From contig NZ_CP029289.2 in the NCBI RefSeq assembly GCF_003201835.2, positions 1,674,001 through 1,738,000 on the forward strand: a stretch of DNA of 64,000 bases, written 5' to 3'. Within the stretch, counting starts at the first letter, position 1, and every line of letters begins with the position of its first letter. A program made the translations under genes and the position numbers. Shown piece by piece: positions 40,220 through 50,775 of the stretch. The notes under the pieces were generated by a model. It was not told the DNA's origin. It ran no database searches and was given only the letters and a program-made list of their open reading frames with translations. Origin of the DNA: Acidianus brierleyi. GTDB lineage: Archaea; Thermoproteota; Thermoprotei_A; Sulfolobales; Sulfolobaceae.

Positions 40220-41396
40220 ATCTAGCACCTATACTTTTAGAATGAAAATTGAAGCCTTCATAATTAGCCAATATCATAGCAGCTTTAATTAGATTTTTTT
40301 CTGGCTTCTCTGAAATAACATAAGATAACGGTTTAAGGAAATCAAAGACTGTTATTCCTCCTTTAAATCTTGCCCAGCCATTTGTGGGTAAAATATGATC
40401 TGGACCAGCGCAATAGTCTATTAATGCTGGTGGTGTATTGCCTAGTGTTATTGCTCCAGCATTACTAATTTTACTTAAAAGTTGTAAAGGAGATGAAGTA
40501 GCAATTGATAAGTGCTCTGGGGCTATATCATTTGCAATTTGTATAGCCTCATCTATATTGTTCACTTTGATTATATAGAAGTTACCTTCATTAGGTAACA
40601 TTGATTTAATTCTATTTACCAAAAATTCTGAAGTTGAGATTAAAACTAAAAATGATGTTTTCCCGTGCTCTCCTTGTGCCAGAAGATCTAAAGCTACATT
40701 TTCTGGATTAGCAGAATCATCTGCAATAACTACCAATTCTGTTGGCCCTTCTATTCCATCTATACCTACATTCTCACTTACAAGATATTTTGCGGCTTGT
40801 ACATATATATTGCCTGGACCTACTATTTTATCAACTTTTTTTACGCTTTCAGTTCCGTATGCAAGAGCAGCTATAGCTTGAGCGCCTCCTATCTTATATA
40901 TGCCCCTAATATTTAATCTAATTGAAATATATGCTATTGCAGGGTCTACTTTTTCTTTAGGAGTAGCAACATATATTTCCTTAACGCCTGCAATCTTGGC
41001 AGGAATTCCGGCCATAAGTAAAGTAGAGGGATAAGTCTTTATTCCTCCTGGAACATAAATACCAACTTTTTCTATTGGTTTCCAAACTACTCCAAACTCT
41101 ATTCCGTTTTTACCTCCCCCAGAATTAGGAGGCATCATACTTTTATGAAAATCTGTTAACTGATCATAAATGATATCTATAGCATTTCTAACATTATCAT
41201 CCAATAAGGATGCTTGAGATTTGATTTCGTCTTGATTAGCCTTAATATCCGATAATAGATAATTATCGAATTTAGCTGTATAATCAATAATTGCTTTATC
41301 TCCCTCTTCTTTAACTTTTGCAATTATGTCCCTTACTTTATCTAATACAGAAATAAACGATATGGGTCTGTCTTTAGGTAATATATACTCTATCAT
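40212..41396 (-). CDS. hisD: Histidinol dehydrogenase
   Basis: The 394-residue protein has the family features GIYVPGGIKTYPSTLLMAGIPAK, GGAQAIAALAYGTESV, KIVGPGNIYVQAAKY, GPTELVVIADDSANP, LLAQGEHG and the C-terminal PEHLSIATSSP. It oxidises histidinol to histidine in two NAD-dependent steps. It overlaps hisF by 4 bp. Confidence 0.95.
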   Translation of the reverse strand: MIEYILPKDRPISFISVLDKVRDIIAKVKEEGDKAIIDYTAKFDNYLLSDIKANQDEIKSQASLLDDNVRNAIDIIYDQLTDFHKSMMPPNSGGGKNGIEFGVVWKPIEKVGIYVPGGIKTYPSTLLMAGIPAKIAGVKEIYVATPKEKVDPAIAYISIRLNIRGIYKIGGAQAIAALAYGTESVKKVDKIVGPGNIYVQAAKYLVSENVGIDGIEGPTELVVIADDSANPENVALDLLAQGEHGKTSFLVLISTSEFLVNRIKSMLPNEGNFYIIKVNNIDEAIQIANDIAPEHLSIATSSPLQLLSKISNAGAITLGNTPPALIDYCAGPDHILPTNGWARFKGGITVFDFLKPLSYVISEKPEKNLIKAAMILANYEGFNFHSKSIGARYE

Positions 41397-42148
41397 ATCC
41401 TAACATCAACTCCTTTAGATTTTAAATAAGTCTTAAGCTCTGATATCTTTATTACACCATCATGAAATATACCTGCGGCCAATGCAGCATCAGCATTAGA
41501 ATAATTAAATACGTCATAGAAATCTTCTAATTTGCCTGCTCCTCCACTAGCTATAACCGGTATATTTACTGAATCTACTATTAATTTAGTAAGATCTAAA
41601 TCATATCCTTTTCTAGTACCGTCTTGGTCTATGCTTGTAAGTAATATCTCTCCTGCACCTAGTCTTTCTATTTCTTTAGCCCATGTTTGGACATTAATTC
41701 CAGTATTGTAGGTACCAGATTTTGTATAAACAAGCCATGAACTATTGATTTTTTTTGCGTCTATTGCCACAACTATGGCTTGCGCACCAAATTCATTAGA
41801 TCCTTGAGTAATTAGGAGTTTATTTTCAACTGCTGCTGTATTTATACTAACTTTATCTGCACCAGATGATAAAGTTCTTGAGATATCTTCTATTGATCTA
41901 ATACCGCCACCTACTGTCAATGGTATAGATAACACGCTAGCAGTGTCTCTAACTACTTTCAATAGTGTAGTTCTGCCTTCTATAGTAGCTGAAATATCAA
42001 GAAATACTATCTCGTCTGCTCCTTCATCCTCATATCTAGATGCTAACTCTACTGGATCGCCTTTATTCTTTAGATTTAGAAAATTAGTACCTTTTACGAC
42101 TTTTCCGTTCTTTACATCAAGACAAGCTATGATGCGTTTTGTAGTCAT
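41393..42148 (-). CDS. hisF: Imidazole glycerol phosphate synthase, cyclase subunit
   Basis: This TIM barrel of 251 residues has the catalytic Asp11 in RIIACLDVKNGKVVKG and Asp in LTSIDQDGTRKGYDLDL, with two phosphate-binding loops (GGIRSIEDI; ASGGAGKLEDF). With HisH it makes IGP and AICAR, the latter feeding back into purine synthesis. It overlaps hisD and hisB by 4 bp each. Confidence 0.95.
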   Translation of the reverse strand: MTTKRIIACLDVKNGKVVKGTNFLNLKNKGDPVELASRYEDEGADEIVFLDISATIEGRTTLLKVVRDTASVLSIPLTVGGGIRSIEDISRTLSSGADKVSINTAAVENKLLITQGSNEFGAQAIVVAIDAKKINSSWLVYTKSGTYNTGINVQTWAKEIERLGAGEILLTSIDQDGTRKGYDLDLTKLIVDSVNIPVIASGGAGKLEDFYDVFNYSNADAALAAGIFHDGVIKISELKTYLKSKGVDVRI

Positions 42149-42718
42149 AGTATTCCCTTAGTACTATTTGTTCCACTGTACACAATTCTAGTTGCTTCAT
42201 ATAAAGAAATTCCTAATGCCTTAAATGAAGCTTCTATTATATGGTGATCATTTTCACCTTTAATTTGCATCAAATGCAAAGTAATGCCAGCATTTTGAGC
42301 TAAAGAACCAAAGAAATGACTTACATTTTCAGTCGAGAATCCACCTATTTGTTCTCTTTTCAGTTTTAAATCTACATATGATGATCCTCTACTAGAAATG
42401 TCTATTGCAATCATTACTAACGCCTCATCCATGGGAATTATGTTACTACTAAATCTCTTTATACCATCCTTATTGCCTAGAGCCTCTTTTACAGCAAGAC
42501 CTAATGTTATTGCCGTATCTTCTATTACATGGTGATCGTCATAGTTTTGTTTGTCTTCAGCTATTATTTTTCCAGAAGATCGCATGAAAAATAGCAAAGT
42601 ATTTAACATATGATTAAAGAAAGGAACAGGAGTTTTTATTTCAATGTTGCCAGGATTATCTATATCTAATTCGAGTTCAATTCTAGTCTCCTTCGTTTCT
42701 CTTAAAATCCTTGAATAT

Positions 42719-42726
<8 letters not shown>
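42145..42726 (-). CDS. hisB: Imidazoleglycerol-phosphate dehydratase
   Basis: The 193-residue protein has the duplicated metal-binding pattern of IGPD: FFNHMLNTLLFF and DDHHVIEDTAITLGLAVKEAL in the first half, SHFFGSLAQNAGITLHL and GENDHHIIEASFKALGISLYEA in the second. It is the stand-alone dehydratase without a phosphatase domain. It overlaps hisA by 8 bp. Confidence 0.95.
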
Positions 42727-43401
<675 letters not shown>

Positions 43402-43405
<4 letters not shown>

Positions 43406-44259
43406 CTTATCACTTTTTCTATTCCTAATATAACTATATCCTTAGCACCTGCAATCATTGCCTTAGCTACTATTTCTGGCAAACAGTCTTCATTAACCAC
43501 TGTAATAACTTCCCATGCATCGCTTTTGCTAAGTTTACTTATAGCTGGAGCAAGCATGGCAGGCAAAGACGCAAGGACTTTTTCTAAATCTTTATCCTTA
43601 ACATTCATGAATATCATTTTTTTACCTCTAGCGCTTAATGCTCCTTTCATCATTGTTAACACTAAGTTAATCTTGTCCGCTTCTTCACTTTTCAGCCAAT
43701 ATCTATTTCCTATAATAGTAGCATATGTTTCCATTACAGTATCAATTTCCTTTAGGCCATGCAATTTTAAGGTAGTACCAGTGCTTACGACGTCTATTAT
43801 TGCATCAGCGGCACCCAGAGAAGGCATTACTTCTGCCGCACCACTTATTTTCACTATCTTAGCATTAATATTTTTCCTTGTAATATATTCCCTAGCAATA
43901 TTATAATACTTTGTAGCTATTTTTATCTCTCTTTTTAACTCACTTACATCACTAATGTTCCAGCTAAGTGGGACAGCTAGAGATATTTTCGCCTTACCAA
44001 AATCTAATCTTATTAGATCCTCTACATCTGCCCTAGATTCTATAACATAATCCATTCCAGTTATACCTATATCTGCAGCCCCATTTTCAACTAGATTAGG
44101 TATATCTTCAGTTCGCATTAGAACTAATTGTACTCCTTCCCAACTAGTAGGAACTATTAGCGATCTTTCGTCAGTAGCTAGTGGTTTGATTCCTACAGAA
44201 GATAAAAACTGTAATGAAGGCTGCTGTAATCTACCTTTATTTGGTATTGCTATTTTCAA
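43402..44259 (-). CDS. hisG: ATP phosphoribosyltransferase, long form
   Basis: The 285-residue enzyme is the long HisG with a C-terminal regulatory ACT-like domain (about residues 205-285; VNEDCLPEIVAKAMIAGAKDI). The catalytic part has KIAIPNKGRLQQPSLQFL at the start, ADIGITGMDYVIES and the PRPP-site segment IDVVSTGTTLKLHGL. It begins histidine synthesis and is usually feedback-inhibited by histidine. It overlaps hisC by 23 bp. Confidence 0.95.
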
Positions 44260-45310
44260 TTATCTCACCCAATTTCTGTGTAAAAATGGTACATTGCTCT
44301 AATGTGCCAACAGTAACTCTATAATAACTACTAATTGGCCTTCTAATAGCTATTCCTTTACTTAATAGAGGATGAATAAGATCTCCATCGTATTTAAAGA
44401 AAAGAAAGTTAGTTAGTGATTTATAAACCTTCAGACCCAATTTCTTTATAGACTCATAAAGAAAATCTCTATTCTTCTTTATTTCATTTGCTATATTAAA
44501 TGCATAGCTTGGGTTTTCTAACGCAGAAATACCAGCTACTAATGAAGGTAATGGGATATCAAAAGGTGTAGTAGCCTTAGTTAAGGCTTTTATAACTTCT
44601 TTGTCAGCTATTAGATAACCAACTCTAAACGAGGCTAATGAAAACGCCTTACTTAATGTCCTTACAATTGCAACATTCTTATATTTGCTAATAAAATCCT
44701 TCACTGTATAGCCAGAGAATTCATAATATGCTTCGTCTATTATTAATAACCCGTTAATCTTTTCGGCTATGTTAGATATTATATCCTCTTTGGCCTTTAA
44801 CATAGGAGATCCAGTAGGATTATTTGGATCGTCTATTATTACAAGTCTAGCATTTGAAATTTTATTATATAATAAATCTAAATCCTCTTTCCACCAATCG
44901 CCGTCCTCTTTAAGATTTATTTTAATAACATTCAAACCTCTAACTGAAGAATATACTGGATACATGCTATACGAAGGAAAGTTGTATACTACCGTATCGC
45001 CTGGCTGCGTTAAATTATAGAAAATAGTCCTTAATGCTCCGTCTCCTCCTGGAGTAGGCAGGATATTCTCAGGTTCTACTTTACTATATTCTGCAGCTAA
45101 TTCTCTTAATCGAGCTATTAGGTCAGGATGTTGATATCTATTGCCTTTTGTTAAATATTTTTCTACATTTTCTATAATAAAGTCTGGAGGAGAATATGGC
45201 GATTCATTTAAGTGTAATCTTAAACCTTCTTTTATGTCGTCGTAATTATATTCTCCTGCATTTTCTAACCATGTATATAATATTTTTCTTAAATCGGTTG
45301 GTGCAATAAT
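44237..45310 (-). CDS. hisC: Histidinol-phosphate aminotransferase, unclear start codon
   Basis: The class II PLP aminotransferase has LHLNESPYSPPDFI near residue 30, YQHPDLIARLRELAAEY, LPTPGGDGALRTIF, the PNNPTG segment and the PLP lysine in RTLSKAFSLASFRVGYL. The first canonical start, ATG 44965, would delete 115 conserved residues. The frame stays open upstream to a TGA, leaving ATT at 45310 or 45307 as the only plausible starts. If the G3 run at 45314-45316 is one G too long, a TTG at 45320 comes into frame, and it lies at the leaderless distance from a TATA box at 45340-45347. It heads the his operon. Confidence 0.9.
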   Translation of the reverse strand: MIAPTDLRKILYTWLENAGEYNYDDIKEGLRLHLNESPYSPPDFIIENVEKYLTKGNRYQHPDLIARLRELAAEYSKVEPENILPTPGGDGALRTIFYNLTQPGDTVVYNFPSYSMYPVYSSVRGLNVIKINLKEDGDWWKEDLDLLYNKISNARLVIIDDPNNPTGSPMLKAKEDIISNIAEKINGLLIIDEAYYEFSGYTVKDFISKYKNVAIVRTLSKAFSLASFRVGYLIADKEVIKALTKATTPFDIPLPSLVAGISALENPSYAFNIANEIKKNRDFLYESIKKLGLKVYKSLTNFLFFKYDGDLIHPLLSKGIAIRRPISSYYRVTVGTLEQCTIFTQKLGEIIENSNTK

Positions 45311-45339
45311 GAACCCTCAATATGAAAAGATGGCTAACT

Positions 45340-45347
45340 TTAAAAGC
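45340..45347 (-). promoter_or_regulatory. TATA box of the his operon
   Basis: CTTTTAAAG-type sequence on the minus strand, centred near 45343, is the only clear promoter element before hisC. Adding 25-26 bp puts the transcript start at about 45317-45320, next to a TTG codon that is out of frame in the sequence as given. Confidence 0.5.
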
Positions 45348-45441
45348 TTTTATTATAGGAAAATTCGTGTTTTTAGAGCGATTGCTAGATCTTAAAAGCA
45401 TTATTATCTCTTATTATTATTCTATAAATCTAACAATAATT

Positions 45442-45948
45442 ATGAATGTAGCTTCCTTATTAAGTAAACAGAGTAAAGATGTGTGTATTATAAACTATGA
45501 TAAGATAAAGTGGGATTTTTATCCATACAATATAGATTTTTCACTAAACTGTAGTCCAAAGTCGGAAATAATAGTATTTGAAGCTGAAAATGAAAGAGAA
45601 ATTCCTAAAAATTTTAGATTAGTAACTACATATAAGAATTTAAAAATAGATGGTACTAAAATAAAAATAGATAAGGTAGATATAAATTTATATAAATCTA
45701 GAATTGATGATGAAGAATATCTTTTTAGAGTAATAAATGGAAAGATAGAAGATTATGAAATAAGAGACATTGATAAAGAAATATTGAATATAATAACTAG
45801 TTTAGGGAATCCATGCAATTTAACAGATGTAATAAACATTTCACAGAAAAAACTTAATTTACCAAGAGACAAAATTAGAGAAGAATTACAATTCCTTATT
45901 CAGATAGGTAAAATAAAAATACATAATAAAATTATTGAATTAATATAG
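45442..45948 (+). CDS. Hypothetical protein with C-terminal winged-helix-like region
   Basis: The protein of about 168 residues starts MNVASLLSKQSKDVCIINYDK, which faintly resembles the helix-strand unit after the P-loop in MinD/ParA proteins, although no P-loop is present. The C-terminal 70 residues (DIDKEILNIITSLGNPCNLTDV; PRDKIREELQFLIQIGKIKI) look like a winged helix. I prefer the ATG at 45442 to an in-frame start at 45322, because the latter adds a low-complexity AT-rich stretch in the hisC promoter region. It converges with leuS (17 bp overlap). It could regulate the divergent his operon, an inference from position only. Confidence 0.5.
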   Translation: MNVASLLSKQSKDVCIINYDKIKWDFYPYNIDFSLNCSPKSEIIVFEAENEREIPKNFRLVTTYKNLKIDGTKIKIDKVDINLYKSRIDDEEYLFRVINGKIEDYEIRDIDKEILNIITSLGNPCNLTDVINISQKKLNLPRDKIREELQFLIQIGKIKIHNKIIELI

Positions 45949-48778
45949 CAGGTCTTAATGGTAATGCGTCTTTATTATATTTTTGTCTTATTTCGTCGTT
46001 AAATTTCTCTATATTTATCTTCAATCCTATCTTATATTCTAGATATGGCAGAGCATCTTTTATAATATCGAATTCAGAGAAATCATATTGTAATAATCTT
46101 TTCATATTTTCTTGCATATTATTTGCATATTGGAAAATTTTTTGTAAATTCTTTGCATCATCTTTATTTTTTGGTCTATATATTTCCATTAGATTTTTTA
46201 ATGAACCGCCTTGGGAAATTATTTCTATTGATTTCCTTAATTTATCTAGGCTTTCTTGATCAGAAGTGTAGATAGTAATAGAGCTTGGTTTTCCTTTGTA
46301 AATGTTTAATATAGATCTTATGTCCTCTATTAATTCTTCATGATATTCATGTTCTAACTCTATGAAAGTATCTATTTTTGTCTCATCATAAGTAGGCCAT
46401 TTCTCTATAGAGACAAATGAATTATTACCCATAATATTCCATACTTCTTCTGCAAGATGTGGTGCAAACGGCGTTAAGAGCTTCGTCCATTTTAATGCTA
46501 TTTCTTTAACAATGCTAGCGTTAGGTTCTCTACCTTCTGCTTTTACCATCTCAAAGTATTCATTGAATGTCGAAATCATTTCAAAAAGTACTTTATTTAA
46601 TGAATCTCTAAGTATTAGCTGATCCATTAAAGAAGTAACGTCTTTAATTAGAACATTAAATTTTGATAACAACCATTTTTCTGGCTTTCCTAAAACATTT
46701 CCGTTATATGTTGTGGTACATATATCATAGTATCTTCTCAACGCATCTGAAATAGATCTAGCTCCAGCGTCAGTAAAATTAGCGTCTGATCCCATATCTA
46801 CAGTACAGGATAAGGCAATCCTAATAACATCTGCACCATACATCCTTATAGCTTTCCTTAATGGCAATATATTCCTCAGAGACTTGCTCATTTTCTTTCC
46901 TTCATATAATATAAATCCATTTATTGCAACTCCTCTTGGCCATAATTCCTCAGGAAATATCGCAGCGTGATTAAATAGAAAGAAAGATAGGTGATTTGGT
47001 ATCAAATCTGGTCCGCTATGTCTTATGTCTAATGGATACCAATAGCTGAATTCACTTCGTAAGTCTTCTATTATTTTTCTATCTATTCCAGTTTCTTTTG
47101 AAATTAGATCTACGTCTCCTTTTCCTAACATTACATAATCCCAAAACTCTTTAGTTAACTGAGAAGCATGAAGCTTATTTAACCTGATTTTATGAGATAT
47201 AGTATAATATGCCATATATATTGTAGAATCAGATAGACTTTCGATTATCCATTTCTTGTCCCATGGCAATGGAGTACCTAAACCTCTTGTTCTGGCGCAC
47301 GCTCTTTTTTCTAACCAATCAATAGAATATTCGAAATCCTTTCTTACCTCTGGTGGAATCACTCTCATTCTACTTAAGAGTTTTTTAGTTTTATTTTTCC
47401 ATTCTGGGTTTCCGTAATCTAAAAACCATTGATCTTTTAGGATTTTTACTACTACTTCATTGCCGCATCTACAGTAAACGGGTTTATTCATTATTTCATA
47501 AATATATCTTCCAAATCCTTTCTGTATTATGAAGTTAGTTATTATTTTTCTAGCTTCAGGGACACTAGCACCTATTATATTCTTTAACTCTTCTCTAAAT
47601 TCTGGTTTTATTAAATTAATTACATCGTCTCTAATTTTTCCCTTGTTATATTCAGTTCTATATACCATTTCGGTTACTTTCTTTAAATCTGAATCATTTT
47701 TCGGTTTTTCTTTATCTATGAAATCCTTGGCTGGAATATCAGAATATCCGTCTACTTTTACTACTGGAATAGGTTCTATATCAGATTTTATTTTTCTTAA
47801 GTAAAAATAATCAAAAGGAGCATGAGCTGGAACACTCATTACTACACCAGTTGCTAATGATGGATCTACAAAATCTGCTGCTAATATAGGAACTTCTTTT
47901 CCGTTTATAGGATTTATAGCTTTTAGTTTCTGTAAGTCTTCTGCAGATATCTTATCCTCTTCTTTCAGATCTAATTGAAATGATAGCTTAAAAGCTGCTT
48001 TTTTCGACACTATCAATTTTTTCTCATTAATATCCACAATAGAATAATCCTCTTTTGGATTTATCCAGATAGCTACTACGCCAAAGATAGTCTCTGGTCT
48101 TAACGTAGCTACTGGTAAATATCCTTTAGGTGTTTCAAAGTAAATTAAAACATATTGTCCTATGTCCGGTTCCATGTCCCCTTTAGTATCGTGCATACCT
48201 ACTGGTAAATTGTGTACTGGACACCAACCTACTGGATGCGTATCTTTAACAATATATCCCATTGATTGTAATTTTCCGAATTGCCATACAATAAATGAGG
48301 AAAATTCTGGATCAATAGTAGTAAATTCTCTTCTCCAATCTATACTTAAGCCTAGCTCTTTCATAGATTTTTTAATCTCTTCTTTAAAATAATTCGCCAT
48401 AAATAAGGGATCAGATAATTTTGGTATAACTTCAGAAGGAATTTCATAAATATTCTTGAAAATATCTAATAATTCCTTATCCCCTTTAGCCACATCGTCT
48501 GCCATAGTAATTATTGGTGTCCCTGTATAGTGAAAACCCATAGGGAAAAGTACATTATATCCTTTCATTCTCATATATCTAGCATAAATATCGCAAGTAG
48601 TATACGTTCGTCCATGACCTAAATGAAAAGGACTATTAGGATAAGGAAACGCTACTGTGCTATAAAATTTTGATCTATTATCTGGATTAGATTCAAATAT
48701 TTTACTCTCTTCCCATTTTTTTTGCCATTTTTCAGATACCTTATTAAGCAAAACTACAAAGTCTTGAGACATAAGCAC
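45932..48778 (-). CDS. leuS: Leucyl-tRNA synthetase
   Basis: The 948-residue class I synthetase has the HIGH-type motif PYPNSPFHLGHGRTYT, a CP1 editing domain with TLRPETIFGVVAIW near residue 225, the KMSKS motif in LYEGKKMSKSLRNI, and a helical anticodon-binding domain. Size and layout are those of archaeal LeuRS. The start is GTG 48778, about 27 bp after a TATA-like box, or ATG 48772 six bases later. Confidence 0.95.
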   Translation of the reverse strand: MLMSQDFVVLLNKVSEKWQKKWEESKIFESNPDNRSKFYSTVAFPYPNSPFHLGHGRTYTTCDIYARYMRMKGYNVLFPMGFHYTGTPIITMADDVAKGDKELLDIFKNIYEIPSEVIPKLSDPLFMANYFKEEIKKSMKELGLSIDWRREFTTIDPEFSSFIVWQFGKLQSMGYIVKDTHPVGWCPVHNLPVGMHDTKGDMEPDIGQYVLIYFETPKGYLPVATLRPETIFGVVAIWINPKEDYSIVDINEKKLIVSKKAAFKLSFQLDLKEEDKISAEDLQKLKAINPINGKEVPILAADFVDPSLATGVVMSVPAHAPFDYFYLRKIKSDIEPIPVVKVDGYSDIPAKDFIDKEKPKNDSDLKKVTEMVYRTEYNKGKIRDDVINLIKPEFREELKNIIGASVPEARKIITNFIIQKGFGRYIYEIMNKPVYCRCGNEVVVKILKDQWFLDYGNPEWKNKTKKLLSRMRVIPPEVRKDFEYSIDWLEKRACARTRGLGTPLPWDKKWIIESLSDSTIYMAYYTISHKIRLNKLHASQLTKEFWDYVMLGKGDVDLISKETGIDRKIIEDLRSEFSYWYPLDIRHSGPDLIPNHLSFFLFNHAAIFPEELWPRGVAINGFILYEGKKMSKSLRNILPLRKAIRMYGADVIRIALSCTVDMGSDANFTDAGARSISDALRRYYDICTTTYNGNVLGKPEKWLLSKFNVLIKDVTSLMDQLILRDSLNKVLFEMISTFNEYFEMVKAEGREPNASIVKEIALKWTKLLTPFAPHLAEEVWNIMGNNSFVSIEKWPTYDETKIDTFIELEHEYHEELIEDIRSILNIYKGKPSSITIYTSDQESLDKLRKSIEIISQGGSLKNLMEIYRPKNKDDAKNLQKIFQYANNMQENMKRLLQYDFSEFDIIKDALPYLEYKIGLKINIEKFNDEIRQKYNKDALPLRPAILIQ

Positions 48779-48784
48779 ACCAAA

Positions 48785-48810
48785 ATTTATTTAAGTGTGA
48801 CATTTTTAAG
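48785..48810. promoter_or_regulatory. Divergent promoters of leuS and the cobalamin adenosyltransferase gene
   Basis: Between the two starts (40 bp) lie ATTTATTTAAG at 48785-48795, centred 29 bp before the ATG at 48819, and CTTAAAAATG on the minus strand (48802-48811), centred about 27 bp before 48778. The two interlocked TATA boxes suggest leaderless transcripts in both directions. Confidence 0.45.
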
Positions 48811-48818
48811 CTTATTAA

Positions 48819-49343
48819 ATGTTTACAAAGACTGGAGATAAAGGAGAAACTAACGTAATAAATAAACGCGTAGGGAAAGATTCCCCGTTAGTTAATTTTC
48901 TAGGAGATTTAGACGAAGCTAACTCATTCATAGGGTTGGCAATAAGTAAAATACCATGGGATGATATGAAAAAAGACCTTTTAAGAGTCCAACATGATCT
49001 TTTTGTCCTTGGAGAAGATGCCTCAACTAATAATGGAAAAGTAACACAAGATTTTGTTAAATGGTTAGAAGAAAGAACCGTATATTATAGAAAAGAAAGC
49101 GGCCCGATAAAATTATTCGTAATTCCAGGAGGATCTGAGGAAGCATCTCATATCCATGTAGCAAGGTCAGTTGTGAGAAGGATAGAAAGAAATTCTGTTA
49201 AATACTCAAAGGAATTAGAATTTAATAAATGGATCATAGTATACTTAAATAGGCTTTCTTCTCTTTTATTTTCCATGGCAGTAGTAGCTAATAAACGAAA
49301 GGAAGTAAAGGAAGAGAATTACGACATAGGCAAATATTGGTGA
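48819..49343 (+). CDS. Cob(I)alamin adenosyltransferase, PduO type
   Basis: The 174-residue protein has the PduO signature: FTKTGDKGETNVINKRVGKDSPLV, FLGDLDEANSFIGLA, VQHDLFVLGEDAST, FVIPGGSEEASHIHVARSVVRRIER and LNRLSSLLFSMAVVAN. It transfers adenosyl from ATP to cobalamin. Coenzyme B12 would serve methylmalonyl-CoA mutase or ribonucleotide reductase. Its last 25 bp overlap the convergent tRNA thiolation gene. Confidence 0.92.
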   Translation: MFTKTGDKGETNVINKRVGKDSPLVNFLGDLDEANSFIGLAISKIPWDDMKKDLLRVQHDLFVLGEDASTNNGKVTQDFVKWLEERTVYYRKESGPIKLFVIPGGSEEASHIHVARSVVRRIERNSVKYSKELEFNKWIIVYLNRLSSLLFSMAVVANKRKEVKEENYDIGKYW

Positions 49344-50278
49344 TTCAGTAATCCAGATTTTATTAATAATTCACAATTTTTACACACATCTCTACCATAA
49401 CTTGTTGGTTCTCCACATATTTTACACTTAGGAAGATCTTTTAACTCACTATTTCTCTTGTATTCTTCAGATATTTTGTCAAATTCCTCAACTATGGTTA
49501 GTAAACTACCAGGCTTTTTTGACTCTAATGAGTATAATAAATCTCTAACCTTTGCTCTTAATGTAGGTTTCATAGAAATATAAGGACATTCCACTTCCTG
49601 AAATTCAAATCCTTTATAATATGCATACATAGTAGTCTCCCATTCATATATTTTCCTTAAAGGCTTAACTCTTAATACAAATTTATCACTTAATTTTACC
49701 GGTATTTCTCCTAATCTTATTAATCTTTTTATATCTCCTCTTAATAAATTTATTACAATTGTCTGAGCTTCATCGTCTAGATTATGACCAGTGGCCACTA
49801 AATCAGCTTTTACTTCCCTTCCTGCAGCATTTATTAGTTTCCTTCTAAAACCACCACAAAAAGTGCATGCAGAAATATTTAGACCTTTATCATGAGAAGA
49901 TCTTACCATATCGTCTAATGTGAAGCCTACTTCCTTTTTAAAAGACGTAGAGATTAGTTCTATACCTAGGTCATCTAGGTATTTTTTGAGTTTTTTTGCT
50001 TGATCCGATCTGTTATATCCTCCTATACCTTCTACAATATTAAACGATATAAGCTTCTTAGGATCTATAAAAGAAGCCAAAGTATCTGCTAACGTCAGAC
50101 TATCTTTACCTCCGGAAACTGCTAATAGAATCTTATTAGCTTTAGTAAGACCTTCCTTTTCTGCCTCCTTTTTTACTCTATTCCGAATATCGTCTATAAA
50201 ACAATCCTTGCATAATCTTCTGCCAGTATGAGGCTGTAATATTACAGCGTCTTTAGATTTACATACGTCGCATTTCAC
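49319..50278 (-). CDS. tRNA 2-thiolation enzyme (TtuA/Ncs6 family)
   Basis: The 319-residue protein has an N-terminal zinc finger (C3-x2-C6, C23-x2-C26), the PP-loop LLAVSGGKDSL (52-61), conserved C138-x2-C141 (ACTFCGG) and C231 (VECPYIS), which in TtuA ligate a [4Fe-4S] cluster, and a second zinc finger at the C-terminus (CKICGEPT; CKNC). It thiolates a tRNA uridine, U54 for TtuA or U34 for Ncs6. The cluster-type cysteines favour a TtuA-like mechanism. It overlaps the DUF211 gene by 4 bp. Confidence 0.85.
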   Translation of the reverse strand: MKCDVCKSKDAVILQPHTGRRLCKDCFIDDIRNRVKKEAEKEGLTKANKILLAVSGGKDSLTLADTLASFIDPKKLISFNIVEGIGGYNRSDQAKKLKKYLDDLGIELISTSFKKEVGFTLDDMVRSSHDKGLNISACTFCGGFRRKLINAAGREVKADLVATGHNLDDEAQTIVINLLRGDIKRLIRLGEIPVKLSDKFVLRVKPLRKIYEWETTMYAYYKGFEFQEVECPYISMKPTLRAKVRDLLYSLESKKPGSLLTIVEEFDKISEEYKRNSELKDLPKCKICGEPTSYGRDVCKNCELLIKSGLLNHQYLPMS

Positions 50279-50556
50279 TTTACTCTTCTCCCCTCTACTA
50301 TTTTGTTTCCTCCTGCAACCTCATCGATACTATGTATCGCGCAACCCTCCTCTTCCAATACTTTTCTTATTTCGTCAAAGTCAATATTATCTCCTTCAAC
50401 AACTACACTTAATCCCATAGTTTCTACATCCATATCAGTAACCGTTATATTAACTCCATCTATGCCCTTAATAATAGTTAGTTTATCTGCTAGATCTATA
50501 ATGGTAGAACCTTTAATCGGTTTAAGAACGTCAAGAACTACACGTCTAATTCCCAA
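50275..50556 (-). CDS. DUF211 protein
   Basis: The 93-residue ferredoxin-like-fold protein begins MGIRRVVLDVLKPIKGSTIIDLA and continues GIDGVNITVTDMDVETMGLSVVVEG, which matches the archaeal DUF211 family (MTH889-like). Family members oligomerise and may bind small ligands; function is unknown. The start is TTG; no ATG or GTG is available in frame nearby. It is co-transcribed with the tRNA thiolation gene. Confidence 0.8.
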   Translation of the reverse strand: MGIRRVVLDVLKPIKGSTIIDLADKLTIIKGIDGVNITVTDMDVETMGLSVVVEGDNIDFDEIRKVLEEEGCAIHSIDEVAGGNKIVEGRRVK

Positions 50557-50572
50557 ATTACATCAGATCTAA

Positions 50573-50775
50573 TTATTACTTATAACGTTAAAAACTTAAT
50601 TTTATGCCAGGTCGTAAAGCTATTATCCGTGAACTACTGACCCTTATTTTAGTAGTTATAAAGAATTTTGAATCTAACTACTAAACATAAAAATTTTCTA
50701 GAAAATACTAGAATTTAGGCTAAAACTAATAATTGCAACTTTTATCAGATTTAGGGATTCAAAGGGGGCGGAAGA
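50573..50775. other. Intergenic region before the insertion sequence
   Basis: This AT-rich stretch holds no credible gene. It contains the DUF211 upstream region and a 7-bp inverted repeat (AACTACT at 50632-50638, AGTAGTT at 50651-50657) with a third AACTACT copy near 50676. I see no tRNA or box C/D RNA. Confidence 0.4.

Noticed and set aside
43526..43906. 126-codon plus-strand frame opposite hisG
   Set aside because: It is a shadow frame of hisG without independent evidence.
50632..50657. AACTACT...AGTAGTT hairpin as the insertion-sequence left end
   Set aside because: It lies in AT-rich host-like sequence more than 100 bp before the GC-rich element; the CTCCA/TGGAG hairpin at 50776 fits better.
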